Assembly: GCF_048773025.1 (NCBI RefSeq)
Contig: NC_133551.1
Coordinates: 47,942,501-48,006,500 of the forward strand
DNA: 64,000 nucleotides
DNA from: Camelus bactrianus
Lineage: Eukaryota > Chordata > Mammalia > Artiodactyla > Camelidae
Reading direction: 5' to 3'
Shown here: piece by piece, positions 33,170 to 44,722 of the stretch
Position numbering within the stretch: position 1 is the first letter of the stretch
Layout of the letters: each line of letters begins with the position of its first letter
Translations under genes and position numbers: made by a program
The notes under the pieces: generated by a model
The model's input: the letters and a program-made list of their open reading frames with translations, nothing else
Databases searched by the model: none
What the model was told of the DNA's origin: nothing

Positions 33170-34610
33170 TGACTTCCTCTAGTCTCTCTGGCCATTCTTC
33201 CCCATTCTCCTTCATTATTTCTTCCTCCTATTCAGCCCTTATCAGTTAGTATTCCTCAGAGTTGTGTCCTTCTGTTTTCTTCTTCTTCCTCCAAAAATTA
33301 TAAGCTCAAATGCCTGCTGGAGCCCAGAAGTTACTACAAATATGTTAATTGGGCCAGATGTTAAGACAACAAGAAGTGGCGGGGAGTGGCAAGCCAGAGT
33401 GGACACACTGCCTAAAAGTATTCACATGATTTGAAAACACTATGCCAGCTACACAAAGCATGTCTACTTCAGGTTGCAAGCTGCCAGATGAGGACCCGGT
33501 CTACACACCTGCCCTACACTACCTCATCCACTGCCCAAACTCCATCTACACTCTGAGAGTTCCCAGTGCATCATCTCTGGATCTGACCTCTCCTCCTGGA
33601 CTCCAGACTCACACATGTAAATAATTATTCCACATCTCTCCTTAAGTGTCCTGGAGGTATTTCAGCCTCATTACGTCCACAACCAAATTTGTGATCTCTG
33701 CCCTTTCCTCTTCTCCTAACAAAAGCCAGAAGTCTAAAACCAGAAACAACTGCTCTTCTTCTTGGGTTCCCTATCTCAATGAATGGTATTCCCATTTTTC
33801 CTACCTTCAAAGCCAGAAACTTGGAAGTCATTCCAGATTTTTCCCTCTCCCCAGCCTTCCATACTCAGTTAATCGCCAAATCAATTCAGCAGGCTTGATA
33901 AGTACTTACTGACCACCTAATCAGTGCCAGGGGCTGTTAGGTGCTAGGGTTGGCCACAAAGAGGCATATACGCTCCCGTCCTGGAGGGGGAGACAGACAA
34001 CAGTGTCATGATCAGATGTGGTAGTGGTGGGAGAACGGCCACACAAGATGTTCTGGGAGGAGAGGAGGGACACGTTGATTCTATTTCCTTAGTGTTCCTC
34101 AAATAGCCTCTAATCTCCATCCCCATGGGACTGCCTTCAGCAGCTACTGCAGCGGTCTCCTAACCCATCTTCATGTTTCCAAGTTCCCTCCTCCAGTGCA
34201 TCTTCCCTGTTGGGTTAAAGCAATCTCTCCAAGTAGCAAATCTGATCACGGCATTCTCTTACCTCCTTGTCTAAAACATGTCAATAATTCCCTGGTGTCC
34301 TTCAGGATAGAATCAGAATCCTTTCAGTAGGACTTGTAAGGTCTCCTTGGCCCTGGCCCTAGGCCTGGATGACGTCTCCAGCCTTGTCTTCCAGCATTCT
34401 GGGATGTAACATGTGCCCCAAACACGCCAAATCACTTGCAGTTCTCTGAATATCCTTGAGTATCTCACGCTATTAGTTTGTGCAGTCCCCCTGTCTAGAA
34501 CACCTGCCCTATCATTTTTCAGTTGCCTAATTTCTATGCAATCTTTAACAGTTGGATAAAATAACACTTCTTTCAAAAATCCTTCTCTGACCACTTCACC
34601 CAAAGAAGAT
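33170..34610 (+). mobile_element. LINE-2 (L2) ORF2-to-3' fragment, sense, interrupted
   Basis: L2 motifs run in order: 'ttagtattcctcagagttgt', 'caaccaaatttgtgatctct', 'aaacttggaagtcattccag', 'gcagcggtctcctaacccat', 'caagtagcaaatctgatcac', 'ccttgtcttccagcattctg' and 'aaatccttctctgaccactt'. An unnamed ancient repeat (33895-34100, with 'cctggagggggagacagaca') splits it. Confidence 0.82.
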
Positions 34611-35145
34611 GGCTTCTCCAGGTGTTCTTTGTCACGTGCCCTCCCAGGGCTACAGGCTCACAGCACCAGAGGGACAGGAACTTCCCAGGCATTTTGCCCA
34701 GACTGCTGGGCACGTCCTCACCTGGGTATCTCTGAGAGCAGGCACTGATGAGAAAATACAGAGTGCAGAGCAAACAGCGAGGATTCCAGAAGAGGTCAGG
34801 AGACCAGGAAAAGGTACAGCTCTTGGGTTCTGGTTGGGTGTGGCTTTGAGGGGCCCATGAACCTTTCAGGACCACAGGCCACATATTTTGGGGGAGCTAC
34901 TGACGTGATCTAACCTAACCACTGACAACTGGAATACTCACCCCTGCCAAATACAAAACAATAAAAAGGAAAGAAAAGTTTTCAGCTGAATGATGGTGAG
35001 TCACCACTCACCAATGAACCAACGAGAAAGGATAGTCTCTGGTGTTTAAATGCTACAAGCAGATTTTTAGAATGACAATCAAGAGATATTGTAAATAATA
35101 ATGGTAGGAGAGGAGTGAAACCAGAAATTCACCTTAGGAAAAAAA
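34611..35145. other. Intronic sequence with no recognised content
   Basis: No clear repeat or exon. Short antisense frames overlap each other. Confidence 0.45.
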
Positions 35146-35149
35146 GTCT

Positions 35150-35370
35150 TCTCTGACCTCTCCAATTTAATTTGGAGTCTTCTTTCTGTATATTCACAGC
35201 ATCCTATATTTTCATTTATGCCATAGTATATTTTTGTTTTCATGTCTGACTCCCCCTAGAGATTCAAATTCTAGGGTAGGGTTTATTTATTATTCTGTAT
35301 CCTTAGTACCCAGCATGGTATCCAGTATATGGTAATGCTTATAAGATAAATAATCGGGGAAGGAGTAGGA
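35150..35370 (+). mobile_element. L2 3' end, sense
   Basis: Contains 'tcttctctgacctctccaat', 'ctagagattcaaattctagg' and 'tccttagtacccagcatggt', the usual path to the L2 3' end. Confidence 0.7.
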
Positions 35371-35589
35371 AGGAAGTTTAGGCAAAGAGTTTTCAAGTTG
35401 AGAAGTCTAGGGATAAAGAGGGATAAATAACAAATCAGTATATCAAGAAAAAATTTCTTCCATTGTGTCAGAGACATGAGGAAATTGTCAAAGAACTGTA
35501 TAAAGACTTATTTATAAGGATATTGTTCATACCAATGCTGTTTATAAAAGAAAGATATTGGGGAAAAGAAAAACTAAGGACCCTGGTGT

Positions 35590-36030
35590 TCCACATCTCC
35601 ACCAGATGCTTCACAGGAACTTTAAGGTCAGCATTTCCCCAAATGATCTCAAGAGCTGCCCCCAAACTTGCTCTCCCCCTGTGTTCTCCAGGTTAGAAAG
35701 TGGTGCCACCATCTCCCCAGCTACCCCAAACAGAATCTGGGGATCCATTTTTACCCCTTCTCCTCACTTATCCCTACACCAGCCCCCTAATGTCACTTCT
35801 CCTCAAACATCTCACCAACCCATCCTTGCCTTATCACTGCCTCCCAAGAGGCTCCCTCCTAAGTCTCACCTCTAATCCTTCCCCGACCATTGGCAGTAAT
35901 GACCTTTCTAAAGCACAAATCTGACGCTGTCCCTCTCTCCCTCAAAACCTTTGCTGACCTTATAACAAAGAGCAAACTCCTCAGCATGTCATCCAAGGCC
36001 TCTTCCCACCCAGGGCCCGGACTCCAGACA
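35590..36030 (+). mobile_element. L2 ORF2 fragment, sense
   Basis: A decayed L2 body: 'ctttctaaagcacaaatctg', 'ctcaaaacctttgctgacct' and 'catgtcatccaaggcctctt' match the region just upstream of the L2 3' part. The stretch 35370-35590 before it is unassigned and AT-rich. Confidence 0.7.
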
Positions 36031-36037
36031 GCCCAGG

Positions 36038-36571
36038 CTACTCACCAGTGATCACCCTCAGCGTGAGGGAGCCTCTCCTGGGAGCAACAATTGTTTCTTC
36101 CTTTGTCACTGTTCCCCAAAGCCCTGTATCCAGCTTGGCAGAGAAGGGGTGCTTAGGGTCTGGGGAAGGGGCAGAATCTACCTTGGGTCCCTGGAGGTCA
36201 GGAGTGGGGCAAACTGTCACCAAGGGGAAAGGTCCAGATGAGGGTCTGCAAGTCCTGGTCCTGGTCCCCAAGGTGGAGGAGGAGGGTGTGGGAGGCTTGC
36301 TCCTGTGCCCCGAGGGCACCCTCTGCCACACAGGAGCCTCTGTGGGGGGCTGGGGAGGATTAAGACCACACGCTGCGCAGGCACGCCCAATTCCAGGGGG
36401 CAGAGTCTGGCTCAGTGACGGAGCCACAACTTCCCCGAGCCAGTCCTCATTCTTTACGGTCTCTGAAGTGTAGAGGCAGAAACTGCCCGGCCTCAGTCTG
36501 AAGCTTTTCGTGACTCGTGCAGAAGAAATAGCATCAAGAGCCTTTTGTTTGGGCTTGACTCGGGTGAACAT
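36038..36571 (-). other. Unassigned 177-codon open frame on the ST3GAL3 strand
   Basis: The frame starts MFTRVKPKQKALDAISSARV and ends LTLRVITGE. I do not recognise the product. It is basic near the N-terminus and Pro/Ser/Thr-rich in the middle, with no signal peptide or membrane segment. The start context (ttggcATGt) is weak and a stop lies seven codons upstream of the ATG. The last codons overlap a good donor-like sequence (ctg|gtgagta), and the frame is in the same direction as the host gene. It could be a rarely used intronic exon, or chance openness caused by base composition, since a 141-codon frame is open on the opposite strand. Chance is more likely. Confidence 0.25.
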
Positions 36572-36579
36572 GCCAAGAA

Positions 36580-37915
36580 GACTTGCTCAGAAGGCTTTTC
36601 AGATGTCACTTCTGTCTCCTTATAACTCTGCTCCATGAAAGGCATTCACAAGCCAGCTTTTCTGTGGCTAAAAAGCTGTCACCCTCTCAGTCCTGCCACT
36701 GCCCGCAGAGCTACTGTGACACTCACCGAGTGATGGCATGTGCTGTAGCCAGACCAGGGCCAGGGTTGGGGTGTGGCGGGGAGAGGGCCTCACCTTTCAG
36801 CCTGGCCTGAGTGCCACCAGAACCCCAAGGTACAGAGGGACAGCTCTGACTTCTGGCCCCCAGATGCTGATCTGGCACCATGGCTGCATTTTTCAAGCCC
36901 ATTTCTCCAGTGTCCAACACAGGCACTCGGCAAAACTGAGTTAAGTGACCAAATAGATCTGCAATTCCCAATTATTTGAGTTTATTCAGGGAGCCCATCA
37001 AATTCCATGTGTTGAGGGGAGAATTATCTGGAATTTAATACTTCTTAGAATAAACTGATGAGACTCTTCCCACTGTTGACGCTAGTGGGGTGGCTGCTGG
37101 AAGGAGGTGCAGAGTGCCAGGTCTGGGGGCGCTGCAGGCTTGGATGTGGCACAGGAAGGTGAGCAGGACCCCGCTTTCGTCTCCTGCTCCAAGCCGAAGC
37201 CGCTGCAATGACTGTGTGACAGGACTGACGAAGGCGAGGGAAACGGAGCTGGCCCCAACTCGTTCTGAGTAAGGGCAACACAGGGTATACTGAAGGTGAA
37301 AATCAGACAAGGATGAGCAGAGACCCAGGAGGGAGTTGCAGTGCAGTGTGTGACGGGTTACAGACAGAGACACACAAAGAGCTGTCAACCTCTGCCTGTG
37401 GGTCCCCAAGAACATCACAGAGGAGGTGCCATCCGAGTTGGAGTCTGAAAGGTGGAGAGTGTGAGGAGGGACACCCCAGGCGGCACACAAGAGGCTGCCA
37501 TGCTCTGTGGTAGATGATGTTCAAGCTGCTTCCTGTCAAAGTCATGGTTCTCAAGGTGGAGAATTTGGGGAAGAGCATGCCAGGTTAGGGGAATAGCATG
37601 TGCACAGCACAAAGGCATAAAAGATGATGGTTTGTGGGGCAGGGCCACCCACGGGTTAGGGCGCCAGCAGGTACCAGTTCCCTGTGCTGTGACGGCTGTC
37701 AGGGGGTCAGAAGAATTTTTTTTTTAACTGAATTACAAATTATCATAGCATCCTGTGTAGCTGGAGTTTTCAAAAGCCACACTTCCTGATATGTAGAGGC
37801 AGTCCTATATCAACAAATGCCAATCATCTGGGTCTGTATGCATTGTCTGCACAAGTCCTGACGGTTCCCAGATGAGACACATCACTGGAAGGTCTCGACA
37901 GGAGTTGAGGCCGTC
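36580..37915. other. Intronic sequence, mostly unrecognised
   Basis: About 37370-37640 has fragments of an unnamed ancient repeat ('ggggaagagcatgccaggtt', 'cacagcacaaaggcataaaa'). Other parts are not recognised. Frames on both strands are unsupported. Confidence 0.4.
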
Positions 37916-37919
37916 AGGG

Positions 37920-38170
37920 TATGAGGCCAGAACAGCAACAACAATTACCAGCATGGCTGAGCACTCACTGCAGGCCACATACCTCATGGATTTCAGCTCC
38001 TGTCATCCTCAGAACTGTCCCTGACACAGGGACTGCTATCTCCATTTTGCAGATGAGGAAGCGAAGCTGGGCGTGGCCAAGGAACTTGTCCAGGGTCACC
38101 TAGCTAGCTAAGTGGCGAAGCTGGGATTCAAACCCAGGTTCATTTGACTCCAAAACCCAAGCTCTTTTCA
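37920..38170 (+). repeat. MIR SINE, well preserved
   Basis: Full MIR order: 'ctgagcactcactgcaggcc', 'ccattttgcagatgaggaag', 'cttgtccagggtcacctagc' and 'ctgggattcaaacccaggtt'. Confidence 0.92.
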
Positions 38171-40895
38171 TTTGCTCAGATTGAGGAAGGGGAGCCCCCA
38201 GCCCCATTCAGTCTTTGCTAAGGGCATGCATGAGATGTTGTGAAACTGGATGGGTACTGGCTGGGCCCTGACCTCAGGGATCACTGACCTAGGGGCGAAG
38301 TCAGGTGGCACAGAACCTCCCTCCATTTCCCCTGACCAATTTCACCCCAGCAACAAAGCTCTCTACTTCCTGAAATCCAGGGAAATCCTCAGAAAAAGGC
38401 TGAAATATAACCAGTAATTAGGCCCAGTCACGGCCAGGGAAGGAAAATGGGCAACCTCCAGCAGGAGGGAGCATGGTGGCTGCAGCCACAGGCCCCTGGC
38501 CCTACCCTCTCTGCATCCTACTCCCGAGCCCTGCTTGAAAGGGCTCATAACTGGACAAGGACAAGACCTGCTGTTCACAGAGGCCGGCCCTGGGGATCCA
38601 GATGCTGGGCAGAGAGTGGCTGGTCTTTCCTTCCTTCAGCAGATGCTGCCCCAGGGAGTCTCTGGATGAGTACTGGGACAGAGACAGACAGAGCCAGGCT
38701 TACCTGGGAACCTGCACCCTATACACAGCTGTGGCTGTGCCAGCAGATCTCCCTGGCTAGCTGCAGCCCCTGAACCTTTTGTTTCCTCCCAATAATTGGA
38801 GTGGCAGCAAAGGAAGGCATCTCCATGAGGGTCAGTGACAGCTGGAGCCTGCTGGAGACAGGGCTGGGTCAAGGGCCCAAGTCTCCCGGACGAGCAGTCT
38901 TTCCCCACAGCCTCGAGCACTGGCTAACTCTGGCACTGCTCTTCCTGCTGCTTCAGGAAGACCAGCTACCAGAAGAACTGACCACACCACAGGCAGCTGC
39001 TGACCATATTTTAAAAAAAGGTCATTGCCTCTGAGGCCTCCCTTCCATCAACCACAGGGGCTCACAAGACCTAATCAAACCAGTGGTCATTCTCACTGCA
39101 TCCTCCCTCAGGGGAAGGGGAGGAGTGGAGACAGGCCCGCTGTGGGGGAAGGGACCTGGTTGTCGGGGCACCTGTGCATGCAACAGCCTCTGAGCAAGAA
39201 GAGAAAGCACAGGTGTTTTGGCAGCGGCTTAGAGAGGGTGCAAAAGGCCCTAAGGGCAAGCACACAGCTGAGCCAAGTCCTGCCCTTAATCCCTGTTGCT
39301 GGTCCTGGGGGTGTGCAGGTTGGATGGCGGAGATGGGGAATGAGGTGGAGACAGCCCTTCACCCGGCCAGAACCTTGCTGATGACAGCCACCCGGGGACA
39401 CATGGGAATAAGGTTAGCGGGGACAGCAGGCACAGAATCACCCCTAATCAGGCCCCACAGAGCCCAGGCCTCCTGCACCTGCCCTGCCCTACGTGGGGGT
39501 CTTGCTCCATTTGGGGGCTTCTTGGGACAAGCTCTACAGCTGGCCTCTGGCCCAGACACTCTTTCTTGAGGGGCTGAGCAGCAGAGTGCAAAATTTTTTT
39601 TTTTTTTTTTGCAACTATCTGTTTTCAAACTGCACACTCTCAAGTTGTTCTGTTGCAGGAAGCTTCCCCATCCTAAGCCCTGGGAACACAGGGAAGGAGG
39701 ATGGGTCGTCCCAACACGAGAGGCACAGAGATGTCATAGAGCCAGCTGTCAACAGGCCTACCATTGTGATGCTGCCAGCAGTCAGGCTTGTGTCCCCACC
39801 ATGGGGGGCTCCCAAGAGCAGAGACCATATGCCCAATCCTCTCCACATCACCCTGGACAATCCCGTCTGCCCTCCCAATGGATGATCTCCATTTTCCTTC
39901 CTCCATCTCAGACCTCTCTCCTGAGTGATTTGCTGAACTCAGGCTCCGTGGCTTCCCTCTGGCTACTTCACTTGCCTCAGCCCGGGCTCCATGCAAGGTG
40001 TGGGGGCAGAGAGTAGAGAGCTCGCATGACAAGAGGTGGGCATGGACTGGTGTCCTGCCTTTACTTGGGAGTGGGAGGCTTCAGCCCTGCTTCTCCCTTC
40101 CAGCTCTGGCCATTTGTTTGGGGAGGCAAGTCACCCAGTGATGCCCCCTACCTCCACTGCAGACAGAGCAGGGAGAGCCGGACCAAGGTCCTGAAACCAC
40201 CAGCATCCTCTTCTCTGCAGAGCCTCTGCCTCTGCCCCGGGACTGGTGAGGGTGGAGCTCAAACTCGGGCCCTCCCTCTCGCTGAGTAGCCCGTGGCTGG
40301 GCCGGTCCTGGCCCGGAGCCTCGCACAGCTCGGGAGAAGGGCCAGGATCAGGTTCTGTGCTTTCACCAGCTCTTGCTCCCCATAGGCAGCAGAGCTTCCC
40401 ACATGGGGATCTTGTACCTGAACCAAAAAAAGCAAAGCTGCTAATCTGACAAGATCAGTTTCCAAATACCACAGGAATGCAGCCTGCCAGCCGGCTCTCA
40501 GCAGGCGCTGAGCTTCTAAGCACATCGAGGGTTCCTCTGGCAGAGCCTGGAGCTGGGTCCGCAAGGGGACAAGCTGCTCCCTACTGGTGTGTCTGACTTT
40601 GCTTCTGAAGCTCCATCCTTCCCAGGATAGCCCAGGCATCACCTGCACCAGGAATGCCCCCAGTCAAACTCTCATCGCCCCTCCTCTGTGCCTCCACAGC
40701 CCTCTGTCCTGGCCTCTTCCAGAGCACACACACCCGCTATGTGTTTGTGTCCATGGGCTGCCTCCCTCAACCTTAAGGCTGGCAGGTACAGACTGAGAAA
40801 GGGAGGTTTGGAGAGGTTAAGCTGACCCAGTCCTGTTCACTTCCAAAGCCTGTACTCATCTCACCAGAATCCACACTTCTCAAACCACCTGTGAA
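38171..40895. other. Repeat-poor intronic stretch with no recognised content
   Basis: About 2.7 kb contains no clear L1, L2 or SINE. A T run at 39594-39611 is isolated and I see no retrocopy attached to it. Many overlapping open frames exist, none with a domain. A repeat-poor island inside a repeat-dense intron could hold regulatory sequence, but that is a guess. Confidence 0.45.
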
Positions 40896-41055
40896 GAAGG
40901 ACCAGTTTGTTTTGCCTTTTAAATTTCAATTCTGTCACAGAGTGTGACCCTTTTATAAAGTTTAATAAAAATGAATCTCTAGAAGAATTAAAACACACAT
41001 ATATAAGCTCCATTTTTTAATTATTAGATTCAACTGACAAAAACTTACTCTAATT

Positions 41056-41212
41056 GCTATAGACTTTTTGGGGGGGGTAATTAGGTTTGTTTGTTTGTTT
41101 ATTTATTTATTTATTTATAGAGGAGATACTGGGGATTGAACCCAGGACCTTGTGTATACTAAGCACACACTCTATCACTTGAGCTACACTCTCCCCTAGG
41201 CTATAGACATTT
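41056..41212 (-). mobile_element. Vic-1 camelid SINE with target-site duplication
   Basis: Antisense Vic-1 body: a ttta/tttg-rich tail, then 'gagatactggggattgaacc', 'caggaccttgtgtatactaa', 'gcacacactctatcacttga' and 'gctacactctcccc'. The flanks gctatagactttt (41056-41068) and gctatagacattt (41200-41212) are a 13-bp duplication with one difference. The (ttta)n tail lies on the expected side for antisense insertion. Confidence 0.92.
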
Positions 41213-42090
41213 CTAAAACTTTATTCTCAAATCCTCAAAAATCTTGTTGCAGGCCAGTTCACATCACTTTTGATTCCATGACACATAACAGGCTCCCAAC
41301 CAACTGCTGCCTGCTGGGACACTCTGCCGAGGTCTCTTGGTAGAGAGGTTAGAGAGAGGATGAGACACAGCCCCTCAGGTCCTGACCTGGGCAGGAGAAA
41401 AGACATGCTTCGATCATATCAGGAGCAGTGAGCAGACTGGGGCCCAGCACTTCATCTAGAGCAGGTGAACTTATAATCAGGAAAAACCCCACAGGTGGGT
41501 CTGCAACATCCACATATGCAAAGAAGTGTGGGTCCCTCGTCATCCAGGAAAGGAGATTTTTCCAAGAAAACACTATTCTGGCCATATGCTACAGACCCAC
41601 CTATAATGGTTGGAAGACAGAGCTAAGAGGAAAGAGATGGGGAGTAGGGAGAGCGGAACGACAGGGTCCTAGGGGGCTGAGTTCCTGGAACCACTGGGGA
41701 AACAAGAAGGGTACGTTGAGACAAGAAGGGGAGTTAATTTAAAAGCAGATCTTGGATTGGTTCCCAGAGGAGGTCAGAACATTTCTCACATAGGAACACA
41801 AGAAAAACACTGATGACAGAGAAACCATCAGGACACAAATGGTAATTCCTCCAGCTTCAAGCTGGAGTCCAAGTCAAAGAGAGGCATGTGGTCTGTCTAG
41901 CCCAGGCAAAGCTGTCAGCCCTTGGACACTCTGCAGAGAAGCTTTAGTTACTGAGCACTCCACTCTTCCCAGAAAGGCCCAGCACTCAAGGATTCATTGC
42001 ACTGAAATACTTAAATATTGAAAATACTCAAAACATTCTCAGTCGAAAGGCATCTGTAATCCCCTACAGGCTCACAGTTCAGAGCCATGA
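41213..42090. other. Intronic sequence with no recognised content
   Basis: No repeat boundary or exon recognised. Confidence 0.45.
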
Positions 42091-42094
42091 CTCA

Positions 42095-42440
42095 GGACAT
42101 AAGGTGGGGCTGGTGGGTCTGACTCCTGATTCTGTGCTATTGCAACCTTGGTAAGTTACAGCTTTTTTGTTTGTAAAATGGGCATAACAACACTTACTCC
42201 CCAGGGCTATTGTAAGGCTAAATGAGGTAGTGAATATACAGTGTTTAGCACAGTTGCTGGCACACAGCAATGGCTCTGCAAAGCTGTGACATTTTATACA
42301 CATGGGCTGCATCTGCCAACAGAGTGTAAGCTATTGAGGGGAGAGATTTTACGTATCTTATACGATGCTGAAGCTTCTAGCACCTAGAAAAGTGTCTGGT
42401 GCATAGAAGCTGCTCAATAAAGATGTGCTGAATGAATGAC
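42095..42440 (+). repeat. MIR fragment followed by an L2 3' tail
   Basis: MIR motifs ('gcaaccttggtaagttacag', 'ccagggctattgtaaggcta', 'gtttagcacagttgctggca') end near 42300. The L2 end follows: 'cttctagcacctagaaaagt' and 'gctcaataaagatgtgctga'. Confidence 0.75.
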
Positions 42441-43430
42441 ATGGTAGCTCTTACCATTAGATCTACTATAGAACAGCAGGGTCATTGTGGCAGCTTCTTG
42501 AGGAATGAAGGCAACCTGAGTGTGATTAAACAGTGATATGAAGGAGTCAGTAAAGAGAATGAAGATGCAGGTTCCTGGATGTTCGGGTCCAAGATCCAGG
42601 AAAGACTGGAGAATCAGAACACAGGGGAAGGGACTACTTCTCAATAAATGGTAGAAGTGTCAGGACTCAACGATTCACTGGATATTTGGTTGAGAAAGGA
42701 AGGAGAAAGAGTAACTCCCAGACTTCTGGCTCAGATGACAGAGTGGACAGTGGTGTCATTCACCAAAATAGGCAATGTGGACTGACTAGATTAGTGGAAA
42801 TTTGGTGAGCTGGATACATTGAGTTTGAGATACTCAAGAGTCATCCAAGTGGAACTGTCCAGCAGGGAGTTGGATATGTGGGTCTAGAAATCCAGAGAGA
42901 GTGGGGCTCCAAAAAGATCTGAGAGTATTTGTTAGCTGGAGTGAGGGGAGGGGAGGAGAAGGAAGGGAAGGGGAGGAGAGGGGAGGGGAGAAGAGGGAAG
43001 GGGAGGTGAGGGGAGGGGAGGGGAGAGGAGGAGAAGAGAGGGCCACAACTGAACCCTGGCAGAAAGCAACATTTTTTTTCTAACATCAGCATTTAAGGTT
43101 GGGTACAGGAAAAAGACTGCTTATAAAAGAGACTGAGAAGGAATAATAGAGAAATAGGAGGAGAACTGGAAGGGAATTTAGACAAAGAATCGAGAAGCGA
43201 GAGTTTCAAAATGTTCAGAATGGAGGAAGAGATCAATAGTGCCCAATGCTTCTGAGAGGTAAAAAAAGAGGTCTACCCATTGGGTTTATCAGTTGGTCCT
43301 TTTGGGTGATGTGGACAAGAGCATTTCAGAGATGGGAGGGGCAGGGGTGGAAGCTAAACGGCAGAGATCAGGGGATGTGAGGAAGCATAGAGCAATGAGT
43401 CTTCTGCATACCCCTGGGTGGGGGGACACT
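42441..43430 (-). mobile_element. L2 ORF2 fragment, antisense, with polypurine tract
   Basis: Antisense L2 is clear in 'acattgagtttgagatactc', 'tcatccaagtggaactgtcc', 'gggagttggatatgtgggtc' and later 'gatgtggacaagagcatttc'. A GGGGA-rich polypurine expansion interrupts it at 42943-43042. Confidence 0.78.
42943..43042 (+). repeat. (GGGGA/GGAGAA)n polypurine tract
   Basis: About 100 bases of G and A on the plus strand with a single T interruption at about 43007. Such mirror-like homopurine runs can form triplex DNA and are often length-variable. The Pro/Leu/Ser-rich minus frames over it are artefacts. Confidence 0.92.
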
Positions 43431-44070
43431 TGGCCTGCCCTCAATCTAGAAGGACAGTGATTCTGTGGAAGTGGGCGGTGCTCTATTCTCCTCTGTAACT
43501 TATGGTACCGCGACAAAGTTTTACATGGATGCCGCTCAATCTTACCATTCCTCCCCACTGTTGTAGTGCTAGAAGTCCCAGGATCCTTCTCTGGAAGGGC
43601 AGAGAGGGAGGGGCTTTGGGATGCGGGGATACCAGATACCCAGCTACCCTGGCCAGGAGCCCATAAGCTTTCAAATTCCCCAGGGCAGTGCAATAGACCT
43701 CCTGCACCTTCTCACACAAGGGTCCCAAAACAGTCAGCTGGGACTCTGTCAATACTCCAGACTTCCTGTCTCTGAGAGCTCAGCAAGGTTTCAAAGGCCA
43801 CCCTTGCACTCTGGGGAACTCGGCCAGCTTGGACCATGGCAATGATTCCTTAGCCGTATGAGAATCAGACACACATGGTCACAGATACACACCATGCACC
43901 CTGGCCTTCCCAAAGCAAAGCGTGTCTTAAGAGAAGTGAGGTTTTCCTCTGTTAGAGCTGGGCAAGAGGGTAATTCTTACACCAGTACCTCATGAGCCGC
44001 CACCAGGCATCTGGTGGACCTCTGGACTCTAGCCACTAGCCACCCTGTCCATGAAACAGTATCTGTGAGA
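43431..44070. other. Intronic sequence with no recognised content
   Basis: No repeat or exon recognised. The 134-codon minus frame (43289-43693) starts in this unassigned stretch and ends within antisense L2, and it has no domain. Confidence 0.45.
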
Positions 44071-44074
44071 GGAA

Positions 44075-44293
44075 GTAGAATGCAGTAGTTAAGCATGTGG
44101 GCTCTGCGCTCAGAGTGCTTGGGTTCAAAACTGGGCTTCATCACTTTCTGTCTGTGTGACCTCAGGCAAATTGCTTGACTTCTCTATGCCTCGATTTCCT
44201 CATAGTTAAAACTGTATTAATAACAATCCTAGTTCATATGATCTTTAGGAGGACTAAAACAAACAAACAAACAAAAAAAAAAAAAAAAAAAAG
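44075..44293 (+). repeat. MIR SINE followed by an A-rich (CAAA)n tract
   Basis: MIR motifs are clear: 'gggctctgcgctcagagtgc', 'ctgtgtgacctcaggcaaat' and 'atgcctcgatttcctcatag'. A (aaac)n-to-poly(A) run follows at 44260-44293. Confidence 0.85.
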
Positions 44294-44340
44294 GAAAAGG
44301 TCTGAGCAGAAGCCCTGATACATCAGTATCGATACATCAG

Positions 44341-44722
44341 CAGTTGTTAGCCATCCCTGTCACTGCTGTTCTTGCTCTGCAGCATGGGCACAGCCTGGAT
44401 CGGGTTCTGCGTTCTGCTGAAACTGTGTGCCACAGGCTTAGCATCATGACACCATGCTTGCTCCCAGTGGTGAGTGGCTCCACTGGTCCCATCCAAGCGA
44501 CATGACACCCAGTCGTTCACCAAATTGCAAAACGCCATCCAAACGTATGTACCGAAGTATTTTGCCAGGAGAATGGAGAACGTCAATTAAGTCTTCATAA
44601 GTTATATCGTTTTCTTTAAAACTACTTTTAAATGTTTTATCATGACCTATTCTGGGATCTTTACTTCTTCCCGAAAAAAACTTACCTGATTTAATGAAAA
44701 TCATTGAGAAAACAGAATTCAC
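44341..44722 (-). other. Unassigned minus-strand open segment, possible old retrocopy
   Basis: Two overlapping minus-strand frames read SGKFFSGRSKDPRIGHDKTF with KENDITYEDLIDVL, and LAKYFGTYVWMAFCNLVND. The first has protein-like composition, with a faint resemblance to the start of rhodanese-domain proteins of the TSTD type, but I cannot confirm it. No poly(A) is found on the expected side. It may be a decayed processed pseudogene or chance. A good donor-like cag|gtaagt sits inside it at about 44686. Confidence 0.2.

Noticed and set aside
39594-39611. T run as the antisense poly(A) of a processed pseudogene
   Set aside because: No protein-like sequence or duplication is attached on the expected side.
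44262-44293. A-rich run as the poly(A) of a plus-strand retrocopy
   Set aside because: It directly follows a MIR and has (CAAA)n structure, so a simple repeat is the better explanation.
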